This document shows positions 32,511 to 43,916 of a DNA stretch of 64,000 bases, piece by piece. The first letter of the stretch is position 1, and each line of letters begins with the position of its first letter. Under the pieces are notes generated by a model. That model did no database searches. It worked only from the letters and a program-made list of their open reading frames with translations, and was not told the DNA's origin. Origin of the DNA: Anthostomella pinea (taxonomy: Eukaryota > Ascomycota > Sordariomycetes > Xylariales > Xylariaceae); the NCBI GenBank assembly GCA_963556695.1, contig CAUWAG010000020.1:744001-808000 (forward strand). Direction: 5' to 3'. Position numbers and translations under genes: made by a program.

Positions 32511-34234
32511 TCACTGATGGACCTTGAACCCTCCCGGGACTGTGTTCGTGAAAACCCGTCCAGGATCATACATGTCCTGCACCCTTCGCATCCTCTCCAC
32601 GCTCGCTCGGCGGTAGCTTTCTACTGGCCGCTGCCAAGGTGCCGCATAGTTCACATAGAGAAAGGGATCCAGGGCATCCAACCCACCCACATCCCGCTTT
32701 ATAGCCTCGATAAGCGCCCTAGCCGCCGCGTCTACGGCGTCATCGTCTGCGACGTCAAGCCACTTTGCGGTCAAATTAATGATAATCAGGGCCTTACCCT
32801 TGCGGTCAGCCAGCCCGGGGGCGTTGGCGTCGGCGTGCCGCTCATATAGCAGAGGTGGCAACGGGTCTAGTCCCAATCCCCATACGATACTTGGGATGGT
32901 GCGGACCGAAGCAACGCTTGCGTTCCACGCTTGAACGGCTGCGTTGAGGGCTGCGATGGAGGAGACTTTGGTCAGCGTCGCGCTGGCTTGTCTGTCGACC
33001 AGGGCCAGCAAATGGCAGTCAGTAGGAAGGTAACTTGTGGAATCGGAGGAGAAATATGGTGCCAACCAGTATGCTATGTGTAAGCAATTCGCGATAACAC
33101 CCCAGCTATGCTTATCCATATGGAAGGGGAAGTATGAAAGGACTAAAAGAGCGCACCTGGAGCCGTTTGCGTCGTTCGCCTCCGTCTCAGCCGCCAAATC
33201 CGACATGTTCGTGATTCGCTGAGTACTAGACACCGCGGCCATGCTGCTCAGAGCATGAAAGACGAGCGGGTTCGCCTCGGGCTTCGTGTATTGCATGTCA
33301 TTGACCACAACCTGTACGTCCTGGTCGCCCGAGTACGCAAAAGTCGTGATCAAAGACGCAAACTCATCGTAGCTCTCCGGGTCATTAAATGCAGCCAGCG
33401 CGACCACTTGCTCATCTGCCGTCTGCATCGGTCTTACGACCTGACCACCCCAGAGGTCGCCCTGAGGGAAGGTCTGGAGATCACCGCGGGTAACGATACC
33501 GAAATTGTTAGTGCCACCGCTCAATACCCATAGGAGGTCGGGGTTCTCATCGGGGTTGGCGTTCACGATTCTCCCGTCAGCCAGGACGACCTCGAGGTTC
33601 GCCACGCTATCGCATGTCCACCCGTAACGAGGTCCGAAGTAGCTGATGCCGCCGCCAAGAGTAAGACCCCCAACACCCACACTGGCGGCACGGCCGCCAT
33701 TCACGCTGAGACGCAGCGCGTCGAGCTGCGCGTACACGAGTCCCCAAGTGGCCCCCACGCCAACGGATACGGTAGGCGGGAGGGCCGCTGCCCGCGCTGC
33801 TGCGCCCACCCCTGGGGGCGACAGCGTAATGCTGGAGAGCCTGGAAAGGTCGATAGTCACACCGCCCTCAATATTAGCTGCCCCGGGGAAGCTGGCGTGG
33901 CCACCCGACCTGACAGCGAACTGACAGCCCGCCAGAGGTGTCGACGGAGTGGAGATGGTGGTCGTCGTCGTTGCCGTGAGGAGGTTTACCGCCGTTGATA
34001 CGTCTTGGGCTATCTGGGGCGAGACAATGCAGTTCGGGTGGATGGCGGCTTCCTGCCAGGAGAAGTATGACCCTAGCGATGTTTCGTACGTGGTATTCCC
34101 GGGAAATGAGACATTGCATTTCAGTGCGAGAAACAAGGCTAGGCACTGGCATCTGTCTGTCAGTGACTGTCTTAGAACAGGAGAGTCATGGACATCCTCA
34201 CGCAGACGCCTGTGGTGCTTGTGATGTTCGTCAT
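32511..34234 (-). CDS. BBE-like FAD-linked oxidase, copy 2
   Basis: A paralogue of the BBE-like oxidase at 26639-28249, with the same chemistry expected. Exon 1 is 34234-34202 (MTNITSTTGVC), exon 2 34145-33157 and exon 3 32991-32511, total 500 aa. Intron 1 (GTGAGG to GCCAG) ends right before a Cys codon, the same place as in copy 1. Intron 2 (33156-32992, GTGCGC to GACAG, branch CTGAC) is 165 nt and stop-free, so an automatic call would read through it and insert 55 odd residues. Key motifs are FAVRSGGHASF (FAD-linked His), GGGISYFGPRYGWTCDS (FAD-linked Cys), VLSGGTNNFGIVTRG, and the BBE end YVNYAAPWQRPVESYRRASV. The start is uncertain because the frame is open upstream to 34366. No convincing signal peptide. 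Confidence 0.87.
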
Positions 34235-35234
34235 GTTTAGCCGATTTAAACTTCCAAGACGCCTAACCAAACCGGAAACAGTTCCATGCTCATTTGTACC
34301 ATGGCGAGGCGGGGATAGTAAAGTCGACGTACTTTCGATCCATGGCGGGCACACATCCCGGATCATCAGCCGGCAACCGATGTCCTACCCTGCGGCAGGA
34401 CTCATGGAACGGCAGCAACACATGCCGACCCGGCGGCACGGCCCATATAGTCAATATGCAGACAGTCCTGCAGGGCTCATAGCCGTGAGCGACTTTGTGA
34501 CAAAACATGGCAAATGCATGCGCAGTTCGTATCGTATTTGGGCCATTAGAAGTGTGCCGGCTATCTGATAATACCCAGCGCTCATTCAAGATATGCCGAG
34601 TCCATCATGCAGAGTACTTCTTCTCTAATGATTTATAGATGGTAGGCAACTTGTCATGGTCTCATTCAAGATCCTGGTGGTGATGATTTGCAATCCATCG
34701 TTCGGTTTTAAGTGGGTATGCGATCCCTCAGAACCCATCTGGACGAACAAATAGATGATGGATTCTCGGTCAAGCCCGCGAGGATAGAGGTCGTGACGTA
34801 CGTCATTTTGCTAGCATGAAAACCAGGGACCAAAACATGAACGTTCAACAAAACGGAAGCTCAGGAGTCAGGGCTGTGTATAACGCGAATAGGGGGGAAA
34901 TACATGTAGCGCACTGTTCAACAAAGTGGCTAGTGCGTCTATGGCTGATCGTGGCTTACCTAACATCCAGAGTTCAATGGCGGCCCGGCGCACCCTGCAC
35001 TGCAGCATGAGGGCAGCTGTGATTCTGCCCCACCATTCAGAGCTCCCCTACTCCCCCCACGTTGTTTGCCTTCGTAGCCTCAGCTTCACTCTCCGTCTAT
35101 CAGCCATTCCACTGCCAGTTGTCCAAACCGTCCGACATTCACGATCAACTCGGTTCCCTTCATAAACCAGTACGGCAAAGCATCCATCGACGCTTCCCAG
35201 ATTCGGACCCCCATGCGCTGAGATTTTGCCGAGA
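34235..35234. other. Divergent intergenic region between BBE copy 2 and CSN4
   Basis: One kilobase separating the accessory part from the housekeeping part. CT-rich sequence just before 35235 fits a CSN4 leader. No gene supported. Confidence 0.45.
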
Positions 35235-36494
35235 ATGGCGTGCCCCAAAGTGAGCGAAGCCTTGGCCCAGGTGCAGTCCTCGCCCGACCAAGCCGCGGCC
35301 TTCAACTCGCTCCTCACGAACCTCCGGTCGCTGTCCACACCGCAGACGGTCAGCGACGACCTAAAGACCATCATAACCGCCATCTTCTCCGGCTCGCTCG
35401 GCATAGTGGCGCTGCGGTCCCTCCTGACGACCTTCATCGCGACGCTCAAAGACTTCAACAACGCCGACGTCTACATCGAGGCCGGGCAGCACGCGCTCGA
35501 CGTGCTGGCGGCGCAGACGTCGGTCTCGTTCCAGGAGCAGGCGGCCACGATCCGCGAGCTGGTGGCCGACGGCCACGAGAGCAACGAGGACTGGCTCGAG
35601 GCGGCCAAGGTGCTGGCCGACATGCCGCTCGACAGCGCCCAGCGCAAGGTGACCAACGAGGAGCGCGTCCGGATCTGGGTGCGCATCGTGCGCAACTACC
35701 TCGAGGTCGACGACACCACCGCCGCCGACACGTACCTCAACAAGCTCAAGAACGTCATCTACACCGTCACCGACCCCTCGCTCAACCTGCACTTCAAGCT
35801 GTCGGCCGCGCGCATCCAGGATTCGAAGAGGGAGTTCCTGTCCGCGAGCCAGGCCTACCACGACATCAGCTTCTCGCCCGCCGTGTCCGAGGAGGAGCGC
35901 CAGCACACTCTGGGGATGGCGGTCAAGTGCGCCATCCTGGCGCCCGCCGGCCCCCTGCGCAGCCGCGCCCTCGGCCGCCTGTGCAAGGACGAGCGCGCCC
36001 CCAGCCTCGACGAGTTCGGCATGCTGGAGAAGATGTTCTTCGACCGGCTGCTCGCGCCGGCCGAGGTCGACAAGTTCGCGCAGGGCCTGTCGCCGCACCA
36101 GCTCGCGACCACCTCGGACGGGTCGACGGTGCTGGCCAAGGCCGTCGTCGAGCACAACCTGCTGGGCGCCTCGCGGCTGTACAGCAACATCGGGTTCGAC
36201 GCGCTGGGCGTGCTGCTGGGGCTCGACGCTGACAGGGCCGAGGACACGACGGCCCGCATGATCGAGCAGGGCCGCCTCGTCGGCCGCATCGACCAGATCG
36301 AGCGCGTCATCTGGTTCGAGGGCGAGCGCGAGGCCTCAGGCGAGAAGGGCAGCGGCCGCGCCGAGATCACCGTTGGCAAGGAGATGCGGAGGTGGGACGC
36401 CAACGTCCAGGGCCTGGCCGAGGAGGTCGAGAACGTCACGAATGCGCTGCAGCGGGAGTTTCCCGAGTTTGTGGCGGCCACTCTGGTCGTATGA
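35235..36494 (+). CDS. csn4: COP9 signalosome subunit 4
   Basis: Subunit 4 of the COP9 signalosome, the nuclear/cytosolic complex whose CSN5 subunit removes Nedd8 from cullin ubiquitin ligases. In filamentous fungi it controls development and secondary metabolism. It is a single exon of 419 aa, close to the usual 400-420. The N-terminal two thirds are helical repeats (SFQEQAATIRELVADGHE, VRIWVRIVRNYLEVDDTTAA). The C-terminal PCI domain spans about residues 200-370 (SRALGRLCKDERAPSLDEFG, LSPHQLATTSDGSTVLAKAV, VLLGLDADRAEDTTARMIEQ, RLVGRIDQIERVIWFE). A start at 35235 (MACPKVSEAL) is the first in-frame ATG. The long frames in other phases come from very high third-position GC. Confidence 0.93.
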   Translation: MACPKVSEALAQVQSSPDQAAAFNSLLTNLRSLSTPQTVSDDLKTIITAIFSGSLGIVALRSLLTTFIATLKDFNNADVYIEAGQHALDVLAAQTSVSFQEQAATIRELVADGHESNEDWLEAAKVLADMPLDSAQRKVTNEERVRIWVRIVRNYLEVDDTTAADTYLNKLKNVIYTVTDPSLNLHFKLSAARIQDSKREFLSASQAYHDISFSPAVSEEERQHTLGMAVKCAILAPAGPLRSRALGRLCKDERAPSLDEFGMLEKMFFDRLLAPAEVDKFAQGLSPHQLATTSDGSTVLAKAVVEHNLLGASRLYSNIGFDALGVLLGLDADRAEDTTARMIEQGRLVGRIDQIERVIWFEGEREASGEKGSGRAEITVGKEMRRWDANVQGLAEEVENVTNALQREFPEFVAATLVV

Positions 36495-36848
36495 GAAGGC
36501 GGATTACAGGGGATAGGAAGACACAGAGAAAGACGAATGCGAGGCTGCTGCTATTGGGAGGCAGAGAATCCTGCTGGTTTGGGCGTTGCTGGATACAGGC
36601 TACGGTAATCGTCTCTGGGAGAAAGAAGAACACTCCTCATAATGATGACGACAAATGCATGCATAACACACGGCGTTGGGGTTCTAGAGCAGAATGAAGA
36701 GCAAAAGGGACATCTTAAAAAGCAAGAATAGAGACAGTCCGTCCATTTGACCAATCGACCAATGATCAATTCCAGTTGAATAGTTCATCAGAAAAGGGAG
36801 TGATATTGTTCGATTGCCTGTTATCGATGCCCGTTACCCCTATCCTCC
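36495..36848. other. Convergent 3' UTR region
   Basis: About 350 bases between the ends of CSN4 (+) and the GDSL hydrolase (-). No further feature. Confidence 0.45.
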
Positions 36849-38183
36849 CTAATCAAGGTCCCGTTTCCGCACTATGATATACCCCTGACTCAGCAGCTTA
36901 TGATCGCCCCGTTCCTCTTCCACTATCAGGTCCTCGATGGCGCGCCGCTGCCGCGGATCCGTCACGATCTCGCTGATCTCCGTGTCTTGCGCCTCGGCCA
37001 GCCGCAGGATGCGCACCAGGGCCTCGGCGATCTTCTCGCCCATCAGGTCGTAGCCAGCCGCTGTGAGGTGCACGCCGTCCATTTCCCAGTACGTGGGCCG
37101 GTCGCCGGCTGGCATGCTGTGGTAGGGGATTGCGTTGAAGAGGTCGAAGTGGAAGCTAGATGTGAAGTCCGGGGTTAGACACTTTGGACATTCACTGGTA
37201 CGTACACTCATTATGTCGTTTTTCTTCTCGTCTAAAAACAGAGCATGCGTCCGAGCCCACATGACGTTACCAGAGCAGGCTGGAGAAACGAGACTTACAA
37301 ATTCTTCTTCTTATACCCCCTAATAGCATCATTGACCTTGTTCCGCGACTCCTCGAGCTTCGCAGATCTGTATTTCGTCTCTGGTATGGTGAGTGCCAGA
37401 ACTTTGCCACCCTTGGACAGCGGGATGTCCCAACTGCGTTTCAGGCCCTCGATGAGCTGGTCTGTGTCGACGCCCCAGCCGATGTCGCTATTGAGATAAG
37501 TGTCCGCCAAACCCAGAAAACTTGGAAAGTTGAATGTTTTGGTAATGGGCCGGAAAGGGGGAGGCGACTTCATGGGATAACCTACTTTGTACCGCCCAGC
37601 ACGATCGTCCAGTCATACGGGTGCTCCGCTTGTTGCCCTGTCGTGCCCGTCGTGTTAGTAGATGCGTTGAGTGTCCGTTTCAAAAGCTCTCTTTACAACA
37701 TCCCCCATGTCAGTTGTCAATCCAACATATCATCCTCTCCTCAAAACCGACGAGACCTTTACAAGGGTTACGACACCCATGGCAACTCATGATAAGCCCA
37801 TATTTGGCGTCTCTCCTCCCGTCAACCAAACCCATATCATACCAACATGCCCCTTTTTCCATCTTTCCCATAACTTCCACCAAACACAGCAAACAGAGAG
37901 AAAGAGACTCACAAGCACTCTCCATCCGCCCCAAGAAGCTCCCCCGCGCAACGAGGTCTCCCGGCACACCATCGACATCGAACTCGACACCACCCCCATT
38001 CTTGCCCCCCTTCTCCTTCCCCTTCACAAAGTGCGGAAACACCTCCTCAAGCTTCTCCTTCAGCCTGATGCCGTAGGGGTTGTCCGCCGGGTAGCCGGCC
38101 GTCAGCGAGTTGCCGAAGCAGAGGATGCGGAGGGCGGGCTTGGGAGTTTTGCCGCTGTTCGCTGGTGTTGATGAAGAAGCCAT
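36849..38183 (-). CDS. SGNH/GDSL-type hydrolase
   Basis: An esterase-lipase of the SGNH superfamily, 272 aa in four exons: 38183-37913, 37637-37586, 37487-37299 and 37155-36849. The introns are GT-AG and phases agree. Block I is ILCFGNSLTAGY (nucleophile Ser in GNSL, near residue 24). Block III is VLGGTNDIGWG (Asn of the oxyanion hole), built across an exon junction. Block V is MDGVHLTAAGYDLMG, with the catalytic Asp-x2-His. A Gly/Lys-rich loop (KGKEKGGKNGGG) lies between blocks I and III. There is no signal peptide, so it is probably cytosolic, and the substrate (acetyl or acyl ester) cannot be told. The third exon ends in a Lys run (GYKKKN). The ATG at 38183 starts MASSSTPANSG; no other start is needed. 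Confidence 0.88.
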
Positions 38184-39483
38184 TGTTGGCGTGTGGATGG
38201 ATATTGGTGCGGGCGGTTGATGTGTGTGTGAGTATGTAGGTGAGATATCAGGCTGTTTGTTGGCAGGTGAGCTGAGTGACGTAGGCCTCCGATGGTTGAG
38301 ATGTGATGGGATGAGGCTCCGGTGGTACGACGGCAAGCGTCAGGGTATCAGAGGTATCAGAGGTATCCGTAGACCCTAAACCCGACTGCCACGGCAATGT
38401 ACGCAAGCCCTCGCCTTCTGACACCTAGCCGAGGAGAACCGCTATGAGCTAGCTAGCTACCTAGGTAGTTAGATGTACGAGCAACTTGCTAGTTGTGTGA
38501 GCGATGACGCAGGACAGACAGACCATCCACTCCAACGCTAAGATGCTCAACAACAGAGAATAGAATGGCCAGATAGACGGCTCAAGTTTCAGGTTTGTCA
38601 AGGTGGTACGATAGAGGAGAAAGCAAGTAGGTTAGGTAGGCGGTAGGCGGTAGACAGTAGGCAGTGAACAAGGCTGGCTAAGCGCCTGTGGTCGTGTCGT
38701 GTACCAGGTAAGTCGCGTGGTCACTGGTCAGGGAGGGCGGGCAGGAGGGTGGCGTCAGTCGCCAAGGTCCCACCCCGCCATCATCCATGCGGGCGAGCGG
38801 GACTGGGGTGCGATAAGGCACCTGTCCGATAAGAATTAAGGCCCCTGGCCCCGTCAGCCCTGTGGTACCTCATACTATACGCTAAAGCCTAAAAGGGGTC
38901 ATCCCCGGATCTCCACCTGCCCCTGCTTGCCAGCCCAAGGCCCAGGTGCCACGCTACGAGGTAGCTTCGAACTGTCACATGAGGCATAATCCTAGGTATG
39001 AAGCCTAAAGGCCAGTGAGCACTGTACCCCTTCCATGAGTCCCGTGGTAGTTCAATGAACGCGAGCCAGCCAAGTCCCAGCTATTCACCCAGCGTGAGGA
39101 GGAATAGCACCTTGACTCAGAAGAAAACCAGAGTAATATCATTCAAGTCTGGGTAGCCGTCTCAATGCATCTACTATTATTACAAGAATACCTCCAACAC
39201 AATGACCCATGCGATGCTCTCCCGTCTGCCTATGACCGTGAGCAGAATGCCGAGTCGAATCCAACTGCCCAGTGCATGCCCGCTTCGTTCTCGTCACCTA
39301 TGTACACGCGTCTCTCGTAAGCTTTCATGTGACTTTTCTCGTACCCTTTTTCATAACCTTTGGAGCAAGTGGAAGCAAGACGCGCCTCTTCATTGCTCGC
39401 TCGATCGTATAAGCATGCCAAACACAATGCTCCAAACCTCCAGCATAACGTTCCTCTTTCCGCAATCAGGCTGGCGTCGCTAC
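38184..39483. other. Intergenic with short tandem words
   Basis: About 1.3 kb upstream of the GDSL gene and downstream of the Caf120 gene. It has short repeats: GAGGTATC at 38341-38370, CTAGCTAGCTACCTAGGTAG near 38450, and GTAGGCGGTAG near 38635. No gene supported. Confidence 0.5.
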
Positions 39484-42400
39484 CTAGAATGCATGGCCAC
39501 CCTGGTAAGAATACGGGCTCTGTCCACGCCCACCGGGCTGTGGGCTTTGTGCTGGTGAGAACTGTCTAGGCGGCGGTGAGAACTGCCTCGGACCGGGCGC
39601 GAAGCGTGGGTCGAAGTTCCCGGGCGGCGAAGACCCGAATACTCCAGAGCCTGACGGTGCCCAGTTGCCTCCTTGTTCGAATTGCGGGCTCTGGCTTCCG
39701 TAGTTCTGAGGCATCACGAAAGCCTGCTGCCTTGGTGAGGGCATGCCACGGCCACCCATACCCATGTTGGAATACATGCCCGAGGGAGGGGCAATACCAG
39801 GTGAAGGCAGGGGTTGCTGGTACTGTTGATATGCCTGCTGCTGCTGTTGCTGCTGACGCTGGTTGATAGCTTGTTGTACAGCTTGGCTATTCCAACCTTG
39901 CTTCGCTTGTTGCTTCTCACGTTCTCTGGCCTCAATCGCGCCGACAAGTCCTCCTCCAGCCTGTGGCGCAGGCCTGCTGGCACCCATGTTGATTAGTGGA
40001 GATCCTGTCACTCGTGCAACATGTTCCTGTTCACGAGCCGACAAATGCGATTCCCCGCTCGCTTGTTGCCCGCCCAGCACTGCGCCTGCCCCACGAGAAC
40101 TAGGACGTTGTAAAAGTTCCCTTGAGCCAGGGCGCTGTAAGAGTTCCCGAGAGCCAGGACGCTGCAAGAGTTCTCTAGAGCCAGGGCGTTGGAGGAGCTC
40201 GCCCGCGCCACGGGAGCTTGGCCGCTGCAATAGATCCTGGGAGCTGTTTCGCGAGTGTGCAGTCCCAATAAAGTAGTCTTGCATTTGCCCACGACCCAGT
40301 GGGGGAGTTGGCGTGCCTGCTCGGAATCCGGTGAGGGTGTTGCCAGAAGCACTCCTTTGATGAGCATACAAGGGTGTCGCGGCCGCAGCAGCAGCTCTCT
40401 GTTGCACATATTCTTCAGCCGAGAGTCCCGCGTTACCGGGACTAGCGGACGCAGCAGTTATGCCGGCTGGTTGCCAAATCACGCTCCTTCGCGCGTTCTC
40501 ATCTGATGTTTGGTGATTGTGCGACAGATCAGGCCCAGGCGATTTGCGCCGAGGCATTGGCGCGGGCAATTGTGAGTTCACAGCCTGTGAGGATGACCTC
40601 GGTGGCAATGCAGCAGGAGTTATGGCTCGTGGCGGTGAGGCATAGTTTGCCGTTGGACCGAAGTCTATGTCTGGAATCGCGAAACCTTGCCCTCCATGGG
40701 ATGAGGCTTCCCCGACGGTCCCAGTAGTTTTGAGAACACCAGCTCTAGGTCGCTCGACCGACGAAGCCGTGTCGGTTGACGGGCGAGAACTGGCGTAGTC
40801 AGGACTAGCGGTTGATGCCCCATCATCGTACCTACTACCGTCATCGTAGCGGCTGCTAGCCTGACTCTTGCCCGTGTCCTGACGCCGTATGCCGGGCGGT
40901 GGAGCGGGCCGGCCGCTCGTGTTATGAGCCCGAACTTGACCGAACCCACTCGCATCGATACGATTTCCCGTCAAACTCCCGTTGCTCGTTGACGGTGTGG
41001 CGGGTGACATATCATCTCGTACCCCCCGATGTTGTAGACTATCGGAACGTGCTGGTAAAGGCTTCCTAGAGATGGACCCTGAGGTTGCCAGTGGTGGCAG
41101 TGGACCACCACGATTCGGAGGGGATCTCGGCCCTGAGCCGCCCGGACCGCCTGGACCCGGGGGACCCTGCTGATAGGCCCGGTACATGTCAGGTGGATTG
41201 TTGGGATAACCACGACCAGGGGGTGGCATATTGGGTGGTGGACGGCCTCTACCTCTACCTGGCGGTGCCATTCCAGGAGGAGGGGCGCGCTGTCCTGGTG
41301 GCATGTTGCCCATAGGCGGATTGTGACCCGGTGGCGGCGGAGCCCTGTTGCTCGATGCAGTACCCGGTCGAGATACCGGAGTCTTCGGTCGACCACCAGG
41401 GCTTGGCCCTCGAGGATCAGGAGACATTGGGCCCATGGCCTGGTTCAATGGTGATTTTGATCGCTTTGATGCCATACCCGTGTCAGGAGGCGGCAGGCCA
41501 GGAGAGCGAGACGTATTATCGGTTAAAACTTCACGAGACCCGGCATTAGCAGACATCCCAGTGTTGTTGGCGTGGATATGTACCGGGGGTGGACCACGTT
41601 GGTCGAGATTCTGCGAGGCCGGGCCGCGCTGCTCCTCGCTGCTCCTCTCGCTGCCATTGCTCCATGCTTCCTGGCCAACTGAAACACCACCAGCCCCGGC
41701 AAGTTGCTTGAGAGTGGTGATAGAGAGGCGGCTGTTAGCGCGGCGCATTTCTGGCGAGTGGTACGGCCGGGTGCTGGGCTTAGACCCTGGTGCATGAGAG
41801 AATGAGGGTGGTTGTGACACCGGCTCTGGAGTTCCCATTTGTCGTATACCGTCGAAGTCACGGAGCGGCGTGTTTGGCCTTTCCTCGTCCGAGCTTACAC
41901 GCTCTGGGGTGGCTGCCAGGTCATTCACAAAAGTCCTTGCCGGGTTGGGTCCACGGCCAGAGAGAGGGCTGGCTGTGTAGGGACTGTCGCTGTGAGGTAG
42001 AGGCGGTGGCCCAGCCAAGTTGGGATCCGATGAGTTCCGAGTATGACCAACCCTCGCACCACCCATCGCAGGAGACCCGCGCTCAGGAGGAGCCGAGTCA
42101 GTTCTTATGGGAGGGCGAGTGTTGAGAGACATGGAACGCGAACTCCGGTTCGTTAGGGGAGGCGCCTCATCAGCAAACCCGACGCGAGGCTTTAAAACAC
42201 TGCCGGCCGCCGGCCCGAAACTAAGGCGCTTCGTACGGCTGTTGGTTCGGCTTGGGATACTGTTGCTGCTGCCTTCTTCCATCGCATTCATGCGGGTCCC
42301 TGTTAGCTCCTTCATCTTTTTCCTCCATTCCCGTTCGATCCAGGCCGAACTCCCATCAGTTGTGATCAGGCCAGACACGTCCAGTATCTCGAGATAGCCG

Positions 42401-43916
42401 TAACGTTTGTGCTTTGGCATGGCGAACATCAGAGATCTAGAGTCCAATACACTGGCTACCAGTCTTCCAGGGCGGCCGTATAAACCAAACGTGTCCCAGG
42501 TTGGAAAGACGAAGCGAAGCATCATCTCGAAACCACTGACGGCAGGGTGAACTTCGGGCATGATAAAGACGAACCCTTCGGTGGAAGATGGGGGTGCCGA
42601 ATGAATCGTGATGTTTCCCTCGACTTTCACCAGTGTCGACGCGTCGATGAGGGACTTGGCCTGCGGGTATAGAGCATATGCCGAATATGCATCACTGATC
42701 GTGGCTATTGGTTGCATCTTCTTCTGCTTTTTCCCATCCTTTCTCGAGTCGTAGAACTTGATGTCCCCCTTTAGCAGTGGGGGATGCGAGCGGTCGTATG
42801 GGGATTTCTTCTTGAACTCCTTTTGCATCTTTTGGTACTCCTTCTCATCTGGAGGTGTGATGACGCACCAACAGCGTCTCCAAGGAACACCAGCACCAAA
42901 TCGGACTCTAACCCACTGGTCTACCGGCATCCGTGACCTTTCCATAATCACTCCAATGTTGTTCAAACCCTTGCCCTTGCCCGCAATCAACGCACCAGTG
43001 TAGGCCTCCTGGAGGGTCGAATGCTCGAACATGGCAAGTCGGATACCGGCAGTCCATTGTATCAGGGAATGGCGGGAGTTGAAGTGTAGTAGATAGCGAT
43101 TCCTCCCTGCTGTTGATATACTGAGGATGTTCTGTAGCGGCTGCTCATCGTTTGACCTTGTCGGCAACGATTCGATCTGGATGTGTTAGTCAGGGCGGTG
43201 CCAACTAAGAGTCGCGGCGAGTTCGGTAGTTTCATACCATCTTAATTGAAGCATCCGTCAAGTTGATGAACTTCGGCAAGACCTCGCCATCTTCGCCTGC
43301 AGCGTCCAACTCAGCAGCATCCCAAAGGGACAAGACAGTCCCGACAAGTTGTGCGAAGCATTCTGTCCAGGTACGATCGGGGTTGGGCTTTCCCTCTGCA
43401 GCGGGTTAGAAATGCAAATCATTGACCGAGGTTCCCCCGTCACGTACGGGTGTTTTGATCGTCTAGCTTCAGGAAGTAGCCCTCCTGGTAGAGCTTATTG
43501 GCATGGCTGTTGAGAAATGTGAAGATGGGTTGGAGCTCGGGAATGGTATCTTGGTTGACGTCCATGAGGGGCGGGTTGTAGGTATGGACCATAGACAGCG
43601 GGCGCGAATTGCTACGGCTTCGGGTTCTGCGGTGGTCGGCGGCAGAGATGGGAGACTCAGTTACTGGAGAGCTGTCATGGTTGATTCGTATCGGCGATGT
43701 TGATATGGGGGTTGACACTGCACGGGAACGGGTGCGTCGGTGAAAAAAGTCGCTCTTCGTGGCGCTGGAATTGGGGTTCGCGAATGGAATCTGCTGGTTG
43801 CCAGAACTCGGTCGCTCGATTAAAGGCGGCGTAGATGTGGGAGATTCGGTGAGCAATTCTTTGGCAGGTGTTGGTTCGCCAGTGATGGGTGAATGTGAGC
43901 CAGACCACTGTGACAT
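39484..43916 (-). CDS. caf120: PH-domain protein of the Caf120/Skg3 family (CCR4-NOT associated)
   Basis: A fungal protein related to yeast Caf120, a CCR4-NOT-associated factor, and Skg3. It has 1439 aa in three exons: 43916-43448, 43395-43238 and 43176-39484. Introns GTACGT-CAG and GTATGA-CAG give in-phase joins (DDQNT/QGKPNPDRTW and DASIKM/IESLPTRS). The N-terminus is Ser/Pro-rich. The PH domain spans about residues 140-270 (YQEGYFLKLDD, WTECFAQLVGTVLSLWD, YLLHFNSRHSLIQWTAGI). A second conserved block follows (WVRVRFGAGVPWRRCWCVIT, IMPEVHPAVSGFEMMLRFVF, FAMPKHKRYGYLEILDVSGL). The rest, about 900 residues, is disordered and rich in Pro, Ser, Gly and Gln, with a 9-residue tandem repeat and a Gln run. 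Starting at 43916 (MSQWSGSHS) avoids a non-ATG upstream start. Confidence 0.88.
40090..40236 (-). repeat. Coding minisatellite, LLQRPGSRE units
   Basis: Five copies of the block LLQRP(G/S)SR within the Caf120-like protein. The three central units are 27-nt perfect-register repeats that differ at third positions, which shows selection on the peptide rather than recent slippage. Confidence 0.85.

Noticed and set aside
35240..36232. 330-codon frame overlapping CSN4 in another phase, and a 264-codon antisense frame
   Set aside because: Both arise from the very high third-position GC of CSN4. Their composition is Arg/Ala/Gly-rich with no domain.
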